Shown piece by piece: positions 1-7,040 of a DNA stretch of 64,000 nucleotides. The notes under the pieces are model-generated. The model was not told the origin of the DNA. It saw only the letters and a program-made list of their open reading frames with translations, and did no database searches. Location of the stretch: positions 62,001 through 126,000 of the forward strand of contig JAHBUW010000001.1 of NCBI GenBank assembly GCA_019637875.1, in the 5' to 3' direction. Each line of letters begins with the position of its first letter. Positions within the stretch are counted from its first letter, which is position 1. Made by a program: the position numbers and the translations under genes. This stretch comes from Pseudobdellovibrionaceae bacterium. GTDB taxonomy: Bacteria; Bdellovibrionota; Bdellovibrionia; Bdellovibrionales; Bdellovibrionaceae.

Positions 1-302
1 GATGCCTGGGTTCTCCAGTGGAGAAAGGCATCCATGAAAAGCAAAGGAATGGTCGCCACGAAAAGAATGATCGCCTCCTGGCGATCGCCGACAAAAAAGA
101 AAGCCGTGCCGATACCAACCAGGAACCAGATCATCGGGTCCTTGATGGTATCCAGTAAAAGCTCAAGCCAGGGATTTCCAGTGCGTTCAATGATCGCATT
201 GGGTCCGAAGCGCGAACGTTGGGAAGAAACTTCAGCAACGCTCAGGCCAGTGGGCGCGCCGTTCAGCCCGCCTAAATTCTCAAGAGAGATTTTCTTTTTC
301 AC
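1..302 (-). CDS. P-type cation-transporting ATPase, N-terminus (partial)
   Basis: Read on the minus strand, a GTG at 302-300 opens a frame that runs off the window edge. The roughly 100 visible residues hold a cation-ATPase N-domain (the stretch GLSVAEVSSQRSRFGPNAI is typical), then DTIKDPMIWFLVGIGTAFFF, the first transmembrane hairpin of Ca2+/P-type ATPases. These are inner-membrane pumps, but the ion cannot be told because the DKTG site and ion-binding helices lie outside. The start lies inside the preceding LuxR-type gene (23-base overlap), which suggests translational coupling. The GTG is inferred as the first start that keeps the whole N-domain. Confidence 0.8.
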   Translation of the reverse strand, partial: MKKKISLENLGGLNGAPTGLSVAEVSSQRSRFGPNAIIERTGNPWLELLLDTIKDPMIWFLVGIGTAFFFVGDRQEAIILFVATIPLLFMDAFLHWRTQA

Positions 303-822
303 GGCCTTCCCTCTCCTCGCTAGGTCCTAAAAGATCTTCCAGGAAAAATGCCGCGAGTTCGGAGCGGCCCGATAGGCCCGACTTCTCGTAGATGGCGGTG
401 GACTGCGTCCGCGCGGTTTTTTCTGATGTCTTTCGAATCTCCGCGATTTCTTTGAGGCTCAATCCTTTCAAGAGAAGAAAGGCGACTTCCTTCTCGGAGA
501 TTGTCAGTTTCCAAGACGTCAGTTGACGCTCGATTTCTTGGGAGAGGCCTTCAATGTGGACTCGGGCTTGTTTTCGCCACTGTTCGGCTTCCGCTTGGAG
601 GCCGCTCGACTTGAGAACTTCAGCAGCCAAGGACCGCTTCAGTGCGAATGAGCCTCGAAGAAGGAAAACAACGCCTGCGAGAGCCGCTAGAGCAACAAAT
701 CCTTCCGCAGCCAAATGCCACCAACGGACGCCTTCCCTGGAGTCAGTGAAGAGGTCGGTCCCAACAAAGATGGCGGTTCCCAGGAGGATCGTGATTATGA
801 CCCAGCGTTCTCGGTTGCTCAT
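280..822 (-). CDS. Membrane-anchored LuxR-type HTH regulator
   Basis: A 180-residue protein with two predicted membrane helices (about 8-25 and 38-56), a short charged linker, and a C-terminal LuxR/GerE-type helix-turn-helix at about 105-165. There, LTISEKEVAFLLLKGLSLKE and SEKTARTQSTAIYEKSGLSG carry the usual features. No receiver or ligand domain is visible, so it is probably a membrane-tethered transcription factor. It lies 12 bases after the cytochrome b561 gene and overlaps the start of the P-type ATPase gene, so the three are likely one minus-strand operon. It may regulate the pump or cytochrome, which is inference from position only. Confidence 0.75.
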   Translation of the reverse strand: MSNRERWVIITILLGTAIFVGTDLFTDSREGVRWWHLAAEGFVALAALAGVVFLLRGSFALKRSLAAEVLKSSGLQAEAEQWRKQARVHIEGLSQEIERQLTSWKLTISEKEVAFLLLKGLSLKEIAEIRKTSEKTARTQSTAIYEKSGLSGRSELAAFFLEDLLGPSEEREGREKENLS

Positions 823-834
823 GCGGGCGCCTTT

Positions 835-1575
835 CTAGTCGTCATCGTCTTCGTGCTCGGCGCCTTCCTTCGTATTTCCCTGATGCTCCTCGGACTCATT
901 CTCTCCAAGTTGGAGTTTCACACCAAAGACGCTGGTCGTTGCCTGGGCGGCATCGTAGTTCTTATAGATGTGAAAGGCAAATAAGCCAATGATTCCCGCC
1001 ATTCCCATGGCCACAAATCTGTGGGAACTTGCGATAGGTGACGCTCCCTCTTCGTTGTCTTTCCTTCCGTGAATCATACTGAGGGCGATTCCATCCCGGT
1101 GGCGAAGGCTGTGCAGAACAAGGCCGGCAACGTGCGCCACCACGACAAAGGCAAAGGCGTTGGCCATGAGCTCGTGGATGTCTTCAAAGGCCTCCTTTTG
1201 ACCCGAAGCCATCAGGTAGCCGGTGACGCCGAGCCCGAGCGCGAGGCCCATCATGGCGACCGCGGCCCAGGCCGAGGCCGGATTGTGCGCGAAGTAGGTT
1301 CGCCCTTTCGTGCTCAAAATCTCGCGGAAGTACCCCATCAGCCGCAGGGGATTCAGCGGGAACGAGGAAAAGCGGGCGTAGCGAGATCCAAAGATTCCCC
1401 AAACTACGCGAAGCAGCGTTGTGACGAACAGGATCATTCCCAGCAGCATGTGCTGGGAAAACCAGGGGGATTCGTCATCGGTCAGTTGTGCGATCGCATA
1501 AGCAGCGACGAATAGACCGGCAAAAAGCCAGTGAAAGAGTCTTGTAGGTAGATCGTAAACTTTTGATTTGTTCAT
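835..1575 (-). CDS. Cytochrome b561 / hydrogenase-type cytochrome b family protein
   Basis: The protein has about 246 residues. It begins MNKSKVYDLPTRLFHWLFA, the typical first helix of di-haem cytochrome b561/Ni-Fe hydrogenase b-type subunits with the RxxHW signature. Four to five membrane helices follow, with candidate haem histidines in QHMLLG, IHELMANAF and VAHVAGLVLHSLRHR. The acidic tail (EHEDDDD) is unusual. The start at 1575 follows AGGGAGG at a good distance, so the eight upstream in-frame residues are dropped. It is divergent from a PepSY-like secreted protein, a common partner of such cytochromes, and is probably an inner-membrane electron carrier. Confidence 0.85.
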   Translation of the reverse strand: MNKSKVYDLPTRLFHWLFAGLFVAAYAIAQLTDDESPWFSQHMLLGMILFVTTLLRVVWGIFGSRYARFSSFPLNPLRLMGYFREILSTKGRTYFAHNPASAWAAVAMMGLALGLGVTGYLMASGQKEAFEDIHELMANAFAFVVVAHVAGLVLHSLRHRDGIALSMIHGRKDNEEGASPIASSHRFVAMGMAGIIGLFAFHIYKNYDAAQATTSVFGVKLQLGENESEEHQGNTKEGAEHEDDDD

Positions 1576-1620
1576 GGAGCCTCCCTTTACCTGTCTCAAT
1601 CATGGGCCTGACTCAGGGTT

Positions 1621-1697
1621 CTGGCCATGGGACAAATGCCCAATGGCCAGTAAAAACAAAAGCTTAGGGCTTTTGCCCTATGGCTAGATCGAGCCAT
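1621..1697. promoter_or_regulatory. Candidate double operator between divergent genes
   Basis: Three inverted repeats lie in the 176-base gap between the divergent cytochrome b561 and PepSY genes. CTGGCCAT at 1621-1628 pairs with ATGGCCAG at 1643-1650, AGGGC at 1666-1670 with GCCCT at 1675-1679, and ATGGCT at 1680-1685 with AGCCAT at 1692-1697. ATGGGACAAATGCCCA (plus strand, first repeat) and ATAGGGCAAAAGCCCTA (minus strand, second repeat) are two copies of one motif in opposite orientation. A shared regulator binding site is the simplest reading. The regulator is unknown. Confidence 0.45.
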
Positions 1698-1751
1698 CGG
1701 AAGCATCTTTGGTAAAGGGCAACGGTGCCCCAATAAACCAAGGAGTGATCC

Positions 1752-2012
1752 ATGAAAATCGTAACCTTACTGACCGCCCTGCCGCTTCTGCTGAGCTCCC
1801 CGGCCTTCGCCAAGAAGAACTGCACGGAAGAGCCCCAATCCAAGTGGATGACCGAGGAGGCCTTCAAGAAGAAGGTCACGGGGGAGGGCTACAAGATCAG
1901 AAAGTTCAAGCAGCCCGGCACCTGCTACGAAATCTACGGCACCGACAAAGAGGGCAACGAGGTTGAGATCTATTTCAATCCCGTAGACGGCAGCATCGCG
2001 AAGAAAAAGTGA
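1752..2012 (+). CDS. Secreted PepSY-domain protein
   Basis: A small 86-residue protein with a clear Sec signal peptide (KIVTLLTALPLLLSSPAFA, cleavage near residue 20). A single PepSY-like domain follows, with the pattern WMTEEAFKKKV...GYKIRKFK...CYEIYGTDKEGNEVEIYFNPVDG. Such domains act in the periplasm, and stand-alone forms often sit beside cytochrome b561 genes, as here on the opposite strand. Two cysteines (near 23 and 57) could form a disulphide. The start is supported by AAGGAGTGATCC just upstream. The exact role is not known. Confidence 0.8.
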   Translation: MKIVTLLTALPLLLSSPAFAKKNCTEEPQSKWMTEEAFKKKVTGEGYKIRKFKQPGTCYEIYGTDKEGNEVEIYFNPVDGSIAKKK

Positions 2013-2019
2013 AATCATC

Positions 2020-2040
2020 GGCGGGGGCATTGCCCCCGCC
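2020..2040 (+). terminator. GC-rich hairpin after the PepSY gene
   Basis: GGCGGGGGC at 2020-2028 pairs perfectly with GCCCCCGCC at 2032-2040 around a three-base loop. No long T tract follows, so it may be a weak terminator, an attenuator or an mRNA-stabilising hairpin between the PepSY gene and the next small gene. Confidence 0.5.
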
Positions 2041-2062
2041 ATTCTCCTAAGGAGGGAACGCT

Positions 2063-2290
2063 ATGTTGATTGCGATTTTTTTAGGTGTGTTTGGAATCTG
2101 GATGGCCATTCTGACTGCGATTCGGATCTCTCTTGAAGGTGGTTGGAGCCGCAGAAAAGAGGGCGATGAACCTCGTGGTCAAGCGATGCCGACGAAAGAG
2201 CGGGCTGGCTTGAACTTGCATCTCGCCGCGAAGCCCTCTGTTAGGCAGGCATTCAGCGATCTCTGGCAGGAGATCCTGAAAGGCGCGTAG
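2063..2290 (+). CDS. Small membrane protein of unknown function
   Basis: A 75-residue protein with one N-terminal membrane helix (LIAIFLGVFGIWMAILTAI) and a charged cytoplasmic-type tail. A strong ribosome binding site, TAAGGAGGGAACGCT, precedes the ATG, which is the main support for expression. It follows the PepSY gene after a hairpin and may be in the same transcript. Its last 38 bases overlap the end of a small gene on the other strand. I do not recognise the family. Confidence 0.5.
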   Translation: MLIAIFLGVFGIWMAILTAIRISLEGGWSRRKEGDEPRGQAMPTKERAGLNLHLAAKPSVRQAFSDLWQEILKGA

Positions 2291-2462
2291 CGGAGGGTTT
2301 TTCCCGAAGCAAAAATGCCTGACCCCATTTGGAGGACTGCGAGTCCTTGATGAGCTGAAGTTGCGCGATTCTGACCGTCTGGACAAGGCGCGGGAGGTGC
2401 CCTGCCGCTGCGGCGATCAAGACGATGATAAGAGCTGCTTCTACAAGTTTATTGAACCCCAT
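2253..2462 (-). CDS. Small membrane protein next to recombinase-like gene
   Basis: A 69-residue protein with an N-terminal hydrophobic helix (NKLVEAALIIVLIAAAAGHL) and a basic C-terminal half. GGAGGTCCC lies just before the ATG. It overlaps the end of the recombinase-like gene upstream by 14 bases on the same strand, which suggests translational coupling, and overlaps a plus-strand small gene at its 3' end. No known family is recognised with certainty. The tight coupling suggests the two products work together. Confidence 0.55.
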   Translation of the reverse strand: MGFNKLVEAALIIVLIAAAAGHLPRLVQTVRIAQLQLIKDSQSSKWGQAFLLREKPSATRLSGSPARDR

Positions 2463-2925
2463 TGGGACCTCCTTCGGTTTGTTGGTTTTCTTCTAGATGG
2501 CGTTTGACGATTGCTCCGATGGAGCTGTGAAACCATTTCTTGCCATTTCGTGTAGGCACCCGTTGGTCATTTAGTGCGCGAGCAATGGCTGTGAAGCTCT
2601 TCCCTGCCTGCCAGAGGCAGATGACCTTGAGGACGTTTTTGTATTCGCGGGGTTCCTTGACGAGCTTGCCTTCGAGCCAAGCGAAGCCATACGGGATGAT
2701 CGGGGAGCGCATTTTCACTGGCGGTTTGATTTTGGACGCTTTGGTTTTTGAGGCGTTTCTAAGTGGCAGGCCCCGGCGGTTCAGTGCCTCGCGAATCGAG
2801 GATTTTGCGAAGCCAGTTTTCTCTTCGATCTCGCGTAAGGAGTATCCGGCCTCGTAAAGAGGGGCACAAACGTCAAAGATGCGGTCTTTCGTCTTTGGGA
2901 AAAATCGAATAATATCGTGAGGGAT
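2449..2925 (-). CDS. Recombinase-domain HTH protein without catalytic domain; start uncertain
   Basis: The C-terminal half (from ATG at 2718) resembles the 'Recombinase' domain of large serine recombinases: IPYGFAWLEGKLVKEPREYK, then FTAIARALNDQRVPTRNGKKW. The same frame stays open upstream and has an HTH-like stretch, YSLREIEEKTGFAKSSIREA, so the protein is probably about 158 residues. No ATG, GTG or TTG lies at the natural start. The best candidate is an ATC at 2925 giving I/M-PHDIIRFF, so either a rare start is used or the start codon was lost. The resolvase catalytic domain with its serine is absent, so it may only bind DNA. It is coupled to the small membrane protein gene. Confidence 0.5.
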   Translation of the reverse strand: MPHDIIRFFPKTKDRIFDVCAPLYEAGYSLREIEEKTGFAKSSIREALNRRGLPLRNASKTKASKIKPPVKMRSPIIPYGFAWLEGKLVKEPREYKNVLKVICLWQAGKSFTAIARALNDQRVPTRNGKKWFHSSIGAIVKRHLEENQQTEGGPNGVQ

Positions 2926-3065
2926 AGGTGGCCGCCGGCATGGTGTACTTAGCCGTGCTCCGCCTCCACCAGTTTTGTTTTCGCCCGCTAGAAAACCCTA
3001 AAAGGCTTTCATCCGACGAGGTTTCCTCCAGAGGAAATGGGCGTTTTGAGTTAGAGTGTTGCCTC

Positions 3066-3371
3066 ATGAAAAAGACATTTAGCCTCAGATCTGAAGTTCA
3101 CCGCCCGGACCGGGTCGTCGAATCCGTCAAAGCCGAAATCAATAAGTACCTCGCTCGCGAGCGCCGCAAGAATTTGCCCGAGGGAGCCGATGTCTGGGAC
3201 TTCGACTGCAAGTGCGGAGTCTCGGCCGAGACCGCCGAAACTGTGTTTGTCGGCGAACTTGGAAAATCGGTGGATGCAGTTTTCGCGACGGATTCTGAAA
3301 AGGTCTACGTCGAGATTCTCGCAAAACCTGCGGTTCGCACCAGAAAATCTTCAGCTCAACGAGATGAGTAA
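3066..3371 (+). CDS. DUF6172 family protein
   Basis: A 101-residue cytoplasmic protein. The pattern HRPDRVVESVKAEINKYLAR, RRKNLPEGADVWDFDCKCG and the C-terminal YVEILAKP match the DUF6172 family, small conserved proteins of unknown biochemical role. The start is placed at the ATG at 3066, where homologues begin MKKTF; the longer upstream frame has no support. It is the first of three closely packed plus-strand genes (8-base overlap with the next). Confidence 0.8.
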   Translation: MKKTFSLRSEVHRPDRVVESVKAEINKYLARERRKNLPEGADVWDFDCKCGVSAETAETVFVGELGKSVDAVFATDSEKVYVEILAKPAVRTRKSSAQRDE

Positions 3372-3681
3372 GGATCATTCCGTGCAACAAGTAAAAGACG
3401 AGAGCGCAAAGCTCATCAGAGCGCATCTCCAAGAACTCCAAAAAATGAATGAAGAACTCGGCGGAGTCCACATCGCGCGCCTCGACGGATCCGTCGCGGT
3501 CATCGGGATCAAGGGTGGCGAGAAGAACATCATCTTCAAAACGAGTTTTGTGAGCGACGTTGAGGGTAAACTTCTCGATGCGCAGATCCTGATTCAAGAC
3601 TTGCTGGAAGAAGAAGGAATCGAGGCACTCTCGGAGTTCGACCTCAATTTGGCTTTGAACGACACCGGAAGAAAAAGCTGA
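3364..3681 (+). CDS. Hypothetical protein
   Basis: A 105-residue predicted soluble protein: a helical N-terminus (KDESAKLIRAHLQELQKMNE), a beta-rich middle (HIARLDGSVAVIGIKGGE) and a C-terminal helix. It overlaps the DUF6172 gene by 8 bases and ends 4 bases before the broken DUF5519 gene, as expected for an operon. I do not recognise the family. Support comes from the tight spacing and the ordinary composition. Confidence 0.5.
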   Translation: MSKDHSVQQVKDESAKLIRAHLQELQKMNEELGGVHIARLDGSVAVIGIKGGEKNIIFKTSFVSDVEGKLLDAQILIQDLLEEEGIEALSEFDLNLALNDTGRKS

Positions 3682-3685
3682 TTCC

Positions 3686-3999
3686 ATGTCCAAACTGCGC
3701 AAGGAGCTCGTCAAAAAGTTAGAGCGTATCCCGGGCCTGGAAGATCGGCCACCGAAAGTCCCTGGGGCTCAGCGGTTCTTTATAAAGACAAAGAGATCGC
3801 CCACTTTCACGACGACAACGAGATCGATGTCCGCCTGACCAAACAACTCATTCGCAGCGAAGGTCTGATCCATCCCACCGATTCCAAGATCCACAAGAAA
3901 AGGGCACCGAGCTCGCAATGGATGGAGCTTCGATTCCTCAAAGCCAAAGATGTGGATGAGGTCGTAAAACTCTTCAAATTGGCTCTCGAGCAGTATTGA
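3686..3999 (+). pseudogene. DUF5519 (luciferase-like) family protein with frameshift
   Basis: The ATG at 3686 opens MSKLRKELVKKLERIPGLEDR, the usual N-terminus of DUF5519 proteins. The frame then reads nonsense. From about 3750 the preceding frame continues as TESPWGSAVLYKDKEIAHFH, then DDNEIDVRLTKQLIRSEGLI and WMELRFLKAKDVDEVV, to the TGA at 3997. One missing base near CGGCCACCG (3746-3754) explains the break; a C restored there gives RPTESPWG. It is either a recent inactivating deletion or a sequence error. The family role is unknown. Confidence 0.7.
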
Positions 4000-4043
4000 T
4001 TCGCATAGGCGAACTCCGTGGAGGAGTCCGCCCTCTATCTCTA

Positions 4044-4583
4044 CTAGTTGCGTAGAGGAACTTGCGGGAAGTCAACCGGCACTCCGAATGCGTTGTTCGT
4101 GTAGTTCGTGAACACGTTCAGTGCCACATGCGCCAAGATCTCTGCGACTTCTTCATCATTGAAGCCAGCTGATTTCACCGACGCAACATCAGCATCAGAA
4201 ATTTGACCGCGTGTTTGAACCAAGCGGCCTGCGAAAGTCAGCGCCGCCTGAGTGCGGGCATCGCTTGCCTCGCCGGCTTGGGCGGCCTTTATCTCGGTCG
4301 GAGTTGCACCTGCTTTGCCGCCCAGGACCGTATGGGCCGCCAAGCAGTACTCGCAGCGGTTTAGGTCCGCCACGTACACCGCGATTTTTTCGCCCAGCTT
4401 CGCTCCTAATTTGCCTTTGCTGAGTGCGCCGAATGCGCCCCACATGCTTTCCAGTGCCGCCGAGGAATTGCCGATGGCCAGGAACATGTTCGGCACTTTG
4501 CCGAACGCCTTTTCGATTTGCTCGAACGTCTTTTTGTGACTGCCTGTCGTCTCTTGCGGGTTTTTCAAATTGATTCTGCCCAT
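4044..4583 (-). CDS. Carboxymuconolactone decarboxylase / AhpD-like protein
   Basis: A 179-residue protein of the CMD/AhpD fold. The core GEKIAVYVADLNRCEYCLAA has the paired cysteines of the redox-active CxxC followed by a histidine (CEYCLAAH) that marks AhpD-like peroxidase partners. The C-terminal half, SDADVASVKSAGFNDEEVAE followed by ALNVFTNY, matches the second conserved helix pair. It is likely a cytoplasmic peroxidase-associated disulphide reductase. It lies 10 bases after a thioredoxin-fold gene on the same strand, so the two probably act together in thiol peroxide defence. Confidence 0.85.
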   Translation of the reverse strand: MGRINLKNPQETTGSHKKTFEQIEKAFGKVPNMFLAIGNSSAALESMWGAFGALSKGKLGAKLGEKIAVYVADLNRCEYCLAAHTVLGGKAGATPTEIKAAQAGEASDARTQAALTFAGRLVQTRGQISDADVASVKSAGFNDEEVAEILAHVALNVFTNYTNNAFGVPVDFPQVPLRN

Positions 4584-4593
4584 ATGCTGCCTC

Positions 4594-5070
4594 CTAGGCT
4601 TGTTTTTGGGTTTGTGTTCTTTCAGAAAGTTTCGTGACGATTTCGACCAGTTGTTCCGTTTGGATGATCCCGAAGTGCTTCACCACGAGCTCGCCCTCGC
4701 GATCGATCACGAGCGTGCTCGGTGTGCCCTGCAGGTCGTAGGACTTCATCGTTTCTGGGAGGCGTTCGCCCGCTCGCGGTTTGTCGATCGCGACCGGAAA
4801 CGGAAGGCGCCACTCATCGATGAAAACTTGCAGCGCGGCCTCGGTCATCACGTCGTGATGTTCGAAAACCGTGTGCAGTCCCACCACCTCGACATCCGTT
4901 CCGCGGAATCGATCAAACAGCTCCACCGTCTGTGGAATTCCGTAGTACACGCAGCCGGGGCACAGCATCTGGAACGCATGGATCACCTTGACCTTCTCCG
5001 ACGCCAAATCGAGGTCGTATCCCGCCGGAGCGTTCAGCCATTTCTCTATTTTCAGTGGAAGTGCTTTCAT
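4594..5070 (-). CDS. Thioredoxin-fold peroxiredoxin/TlpA-like protein
   Basis: A 158-residue protein without an obvious signal peptide. The thioredoxin fold shows a CxxC active site (HAFQMLCPGCVYYGIPQ, near residues 37-40), the helix pattern EVVGLHTVFEHHDVM and the cis-proline loop LQGTPSTLVIDREGELVVKH. This resembles cytosolic TlpA/AhpC-TSA redoxins. It is first in a two-gene minus-strand operon with the AhpD-like gene and is divergent from an HxlR regulator, which is the likely controller of both directions. Confidence 0.8.
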   Translation of the reverse strand: MKALPLKIEKWLNAPAGYDLDLASEKVKVIHAFQMLCPGCVYYGIPQTVELFDRFRGTDVEVVGLHTVFEHHDVMTEAALQVFIDEWRLPFPVAIDKPRAGERLPETMKSYDLQGTPSTLVIDREGELVVKHFGIIQTEQLVEIVTKLSERTQTQKQA

Positions 5071-5130
5071 GTTTACTCCTCTCCACGGCTTCGATTATTG
5101 TGAAATCGCCCGCGAGAACAAGTGGCTACA

Positions 5131-5158
5131 AAACGGTAGGGTAGGCACCAAACGGTGC
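5131..5158. promoter_or_regulatory. Candidate HxlR operator
   Basis: AAACGGT occurs at 5131-5137 and again at 5150-5156, 19 bases apart, close to two helical turns. GCACC at 5145-5149 and GGTGC at 5154-5158 form an inverted repeat around AAAC. The site sits just upstream of the HxlR gene and between it and the divergent redoxin gene, where such regulators usually bind. The assignment is inference from position and symmetry. Confidence 0.35.
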
Positions 5159-5175
5159 ATCTTGGGGATTCGACA

Positions 5176-5508
5176 GTGGATAAAAAATTTGAGGTCAAAT
5201 TTCTGGTCGAGGACATCGTTGGATGCAAGTGGTCGATGTCGATCCTCGATATGGTCGACAAAGGTATCAACCGGCCCGGCGCCATGGTGCGCGAGCAGGA
5301 CGGACTCACCACGAAAGTTCTTAACGAGCGACTACGCAAACTGCAGAAATATCAAATTCTCGATAAGATCGAGCATCCCGAAGTTCCGCCGCGCGTGGAA
5401 TATGTCTACACCGACTTCGGACGGAAGTTTCTAGACATCGTGATCGCCATTCGTAAACTCGAAGACGAGATCGCCCCCAAGAAAACCTCAGCCGGAGAAG
5501 CCCCATGA
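5176..5508 (+). CDS. HxlR-family winged-helix regulator
   Basis: About 110 residues with the HxlR/MarR-like pattern: EDIVGCKWSMSILDMVDKGI, LTTKVLNERLRKLQKYQILD and VEYVYTDFGRKF. HxlR proteins are dimeric DNA-binding regulators that often sense redox or reactive compounds. I place the start at GTG 5176 because GGGGA lies seven bases upstream; a GTG at 5155 is also possible but falls inside the putative operator. It is followed at a 4-base overlap by a DHFR-like gene and is divergent from redoxin genes. Confidence 0.85.
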   Translation: MDKKFEVKFLVEDIVGCKWSMSILDMVDKGINRPGAMVREQDGLTTKVLNERLRKLQKYQILDKIEHPEVPPRVEYVYTDFGRKFLDIVIAIRKLEDEIAPKKTSAGEAP

Positions 5509-6152
5509 GTCGTTTGCGCGTCGAGAGTTTTGCGATATCCATGGACGGATACGGGGCCGGTCCCGACCAGTCCCTGGAAAATCCGCTCGGCATCAACGGC
5601 AAAAACTTGCACGAATGGGTTTTTCCGACCCAACACTTCCGGAAAATGATCGGTCAGCCCGATGGCACCACCGGTATCGACAATCAGTTCGCCTCGCGTG
5701 GATTCGATAACATCGGCGCGAACATCATGGGGCGCAATATGTTCGGTCCCATCCGCGGCGATTGGCCCAATCACGAATGGGAAGGGTGGTGGGGCGACAA
5801 CCCTCCTTACCACTCTCCGGTTTTCGTACTGACCCACCACGCGCGTCCGCCGCTGGAGATGGACGGGGGAACGACCTTCCACTTCGTGACCGACGGTATC
5901 GAATCCGCACTCGCGCAGGCGCGCAAAGCCGCCGGGGGGAAAGACATTCGCCTGAACGGCGGCACCTCCACCGTTCGTCAGTACCTGCAGAAGGGGCTCG
6001 TCGACTACATGCACTTGGCGGTGTCCGCGAAGCTTCTGGGCGCCGGCGAAAACCTTTTTCACGGACTGGATTTGCCGAAGCTCGGCTACGCGGTCAAAGA
6101 GCGCGTCCACGGCGAAAACGCGACCCACGTGATCATCGAGAAGACGTCATGA
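5505..6152 (+). CDS. Dihydrofolate reductase family protein (RibD C-terminal-like)
   Basis: A 215-residue protein of the DHFR/RibD C-terminal fold, widespread in soil bacteria beside VOC genes. It begins with the fold's first strand (LRVESFAISMDGYGAGPDQS). Typical later elements are ANIMGRNMFGPIRGDW, YHSPVFVLTHHARPPLEM, IRLNGGTSTVRQYLQKGLVD and LAVSAKLLGAGENLF. It probably reduces a small substrate with NADPH; the substrate is unknown. The ATG overlaps the HxlR stop and the gene overlaps the next VOC gene by ATGA, so the three are translationally coupled. Confidence 0.85.
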   Translation: MSRLRVESFAISMDGYGAGPDQSLENPLGINGKNLHEWVFPTQHFRKMIGQPDGTTGIDNQFASRGFDNIGANIMGRNMFGPIRGDWPNHEWEGWWGDNPPYHSPVFVLTHHARPPLEMDGGTTFHFVTDGIESALAQARKAAGGKDIRLNGGTSTVRQYLQKGLVDYMHLAVSAKLLGAGENLFHGLDLPKLGYAVKERVHGENATHVIIEKTS

Positions 6153-6505
6153 CGCTCAACCACGTTCATCTCGGCACGAAGGATCTTTCGCGGATCTGCC
6201 GCTTCTACGAAAGCTACTTCGGCTTCACGAAGAAATTCGATCACGGCTCCGGCGTCTTTCTGACTGACGCCAAAGGTCTTCTGATCGCCATCGACCCCGT
6301 CGCGGAACTGCCGCAACTTCCCGAATGGTACCACCTCGGATTCTGCCTCGACTCTGCGGAGCAGGTTTTTTCGATCTACGAGAAAATGAAATCATCCCGG
6401 GAAAACATCGTCCGCGACATGCGCGCCGAGGACGGGGAGTTCGCCTCTTTCTTTGTCAAAGATCCCGACGGCAACAAACTCGAAATCAGCTGGCATAATG
6501 AGTAG
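6149..6505 (+). CDS. VOC family (glyoxalase-like) protein
   Basis: A 118-residue protein with one glyoxalase/bleomycin-resistance fold unit pair. HVHLGTKDLSRICRFYESYF is the first beta-alpha unit, and FFVKDPDGNKLEISWH is the typical metal-site strand with the EIS glutamate. The start is the ATG overlapping the DHFR-like stop. Members bind metals and act on small electrophiles or give resistance. The substrate is unknown here, but the HxlR/DHFR-like/VOC operon suggests handling of a reactive compound. Confidence 0.85.
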   Translation: MTLNHVHLGTKDLSRICRFYESYFGFTKKFDHGSGVFLTDAKGLLIAIDPVAELPQLPEWYHLGFCLDSAEQVFSIYEKMKSSRENIVRDMRAEDGEFASFFVKDPDGNKLEISWHNE

Positions 6506-6538
6506 ACCCGTTGAATGAGTTCCGGCCAACGAGGATTT

Positions 6539-7021
6539 ATGGAAAAGAAAATCGAAGAAGCGAAACGACTCCGCGAAAACAAACAGCCGGAAGAAGCGAT
6601 GCGACTTCTGGAAACGCTTCTGCAATCCCACCCGAACGACCCCGATTTGAACTACCAAATGGCATGGACCTGCGACTCGATGGGAAAAGAGTCCGCGGCC
6701 GCGCCCTATTACGAAAAGGCCATCGCGAACGGACTGACCGAAGATCGCAAAGGCTGCTTCCTCGGTTTGGGCAGCACTTACCGCTGCCTCGGCGCGTACC
6801 AAAAGTCTTTGGACGTCTTCGACCAAGCGCTCAAAGAATTTCCGGAGGAGCGCTCATTCAAGGTCTTTCGGGCTTTGACCCTCTACAATCTCGGCAAAGC
6901 GGAAGAGTCCGTCCGCGAGCTCCTACTTCAGCTGATCGACACGACCACGGACGACTCGATCAAGTCCTACGACAAGGCCCTGAGATTCTATTCCGACAAG
7001 CTCAATCAAACCTGGACGTAA
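6539..7021 (+). CDS. Tetratricopeptide repeat protein
   Basis: About 160 residues with TPR-like helical pairs: IEEAKRLRENKQPEEAMRLL, PDLNYQMAWTCDSMGKESAA, CFLGLGSTYRCLGAYQKSLD and FRALTLYNLGKAEESVRELL. This resembles the small bacterial TPR proteins of the YvcD/DUF-type group with no enzyme domain, so a scaffold role is likely. The start at 6539 is preferred because GAGG lies just upstream; an ATG at 6515 lacks a ribosome binding site. It follows the VOC gene in the same direction. Confidence 0.75.
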   Translation: MEKKIEEAKRLRENKQPEEAMRLLETLLQSHPNDPDLNYQMAWTCDSMGKESAAAPYYEKAIANGLTEDRKGCFLGLGSTYRCLGAYQKSLDVFDQALKEFPEERSFKVFRALTLYNLGKAEESVRELLLQLIDTTTDDSIKSYDKALRFYSDKLNQTWT

Positions 7022-7040
7022 CCCGGAGGGAACGTAAACG

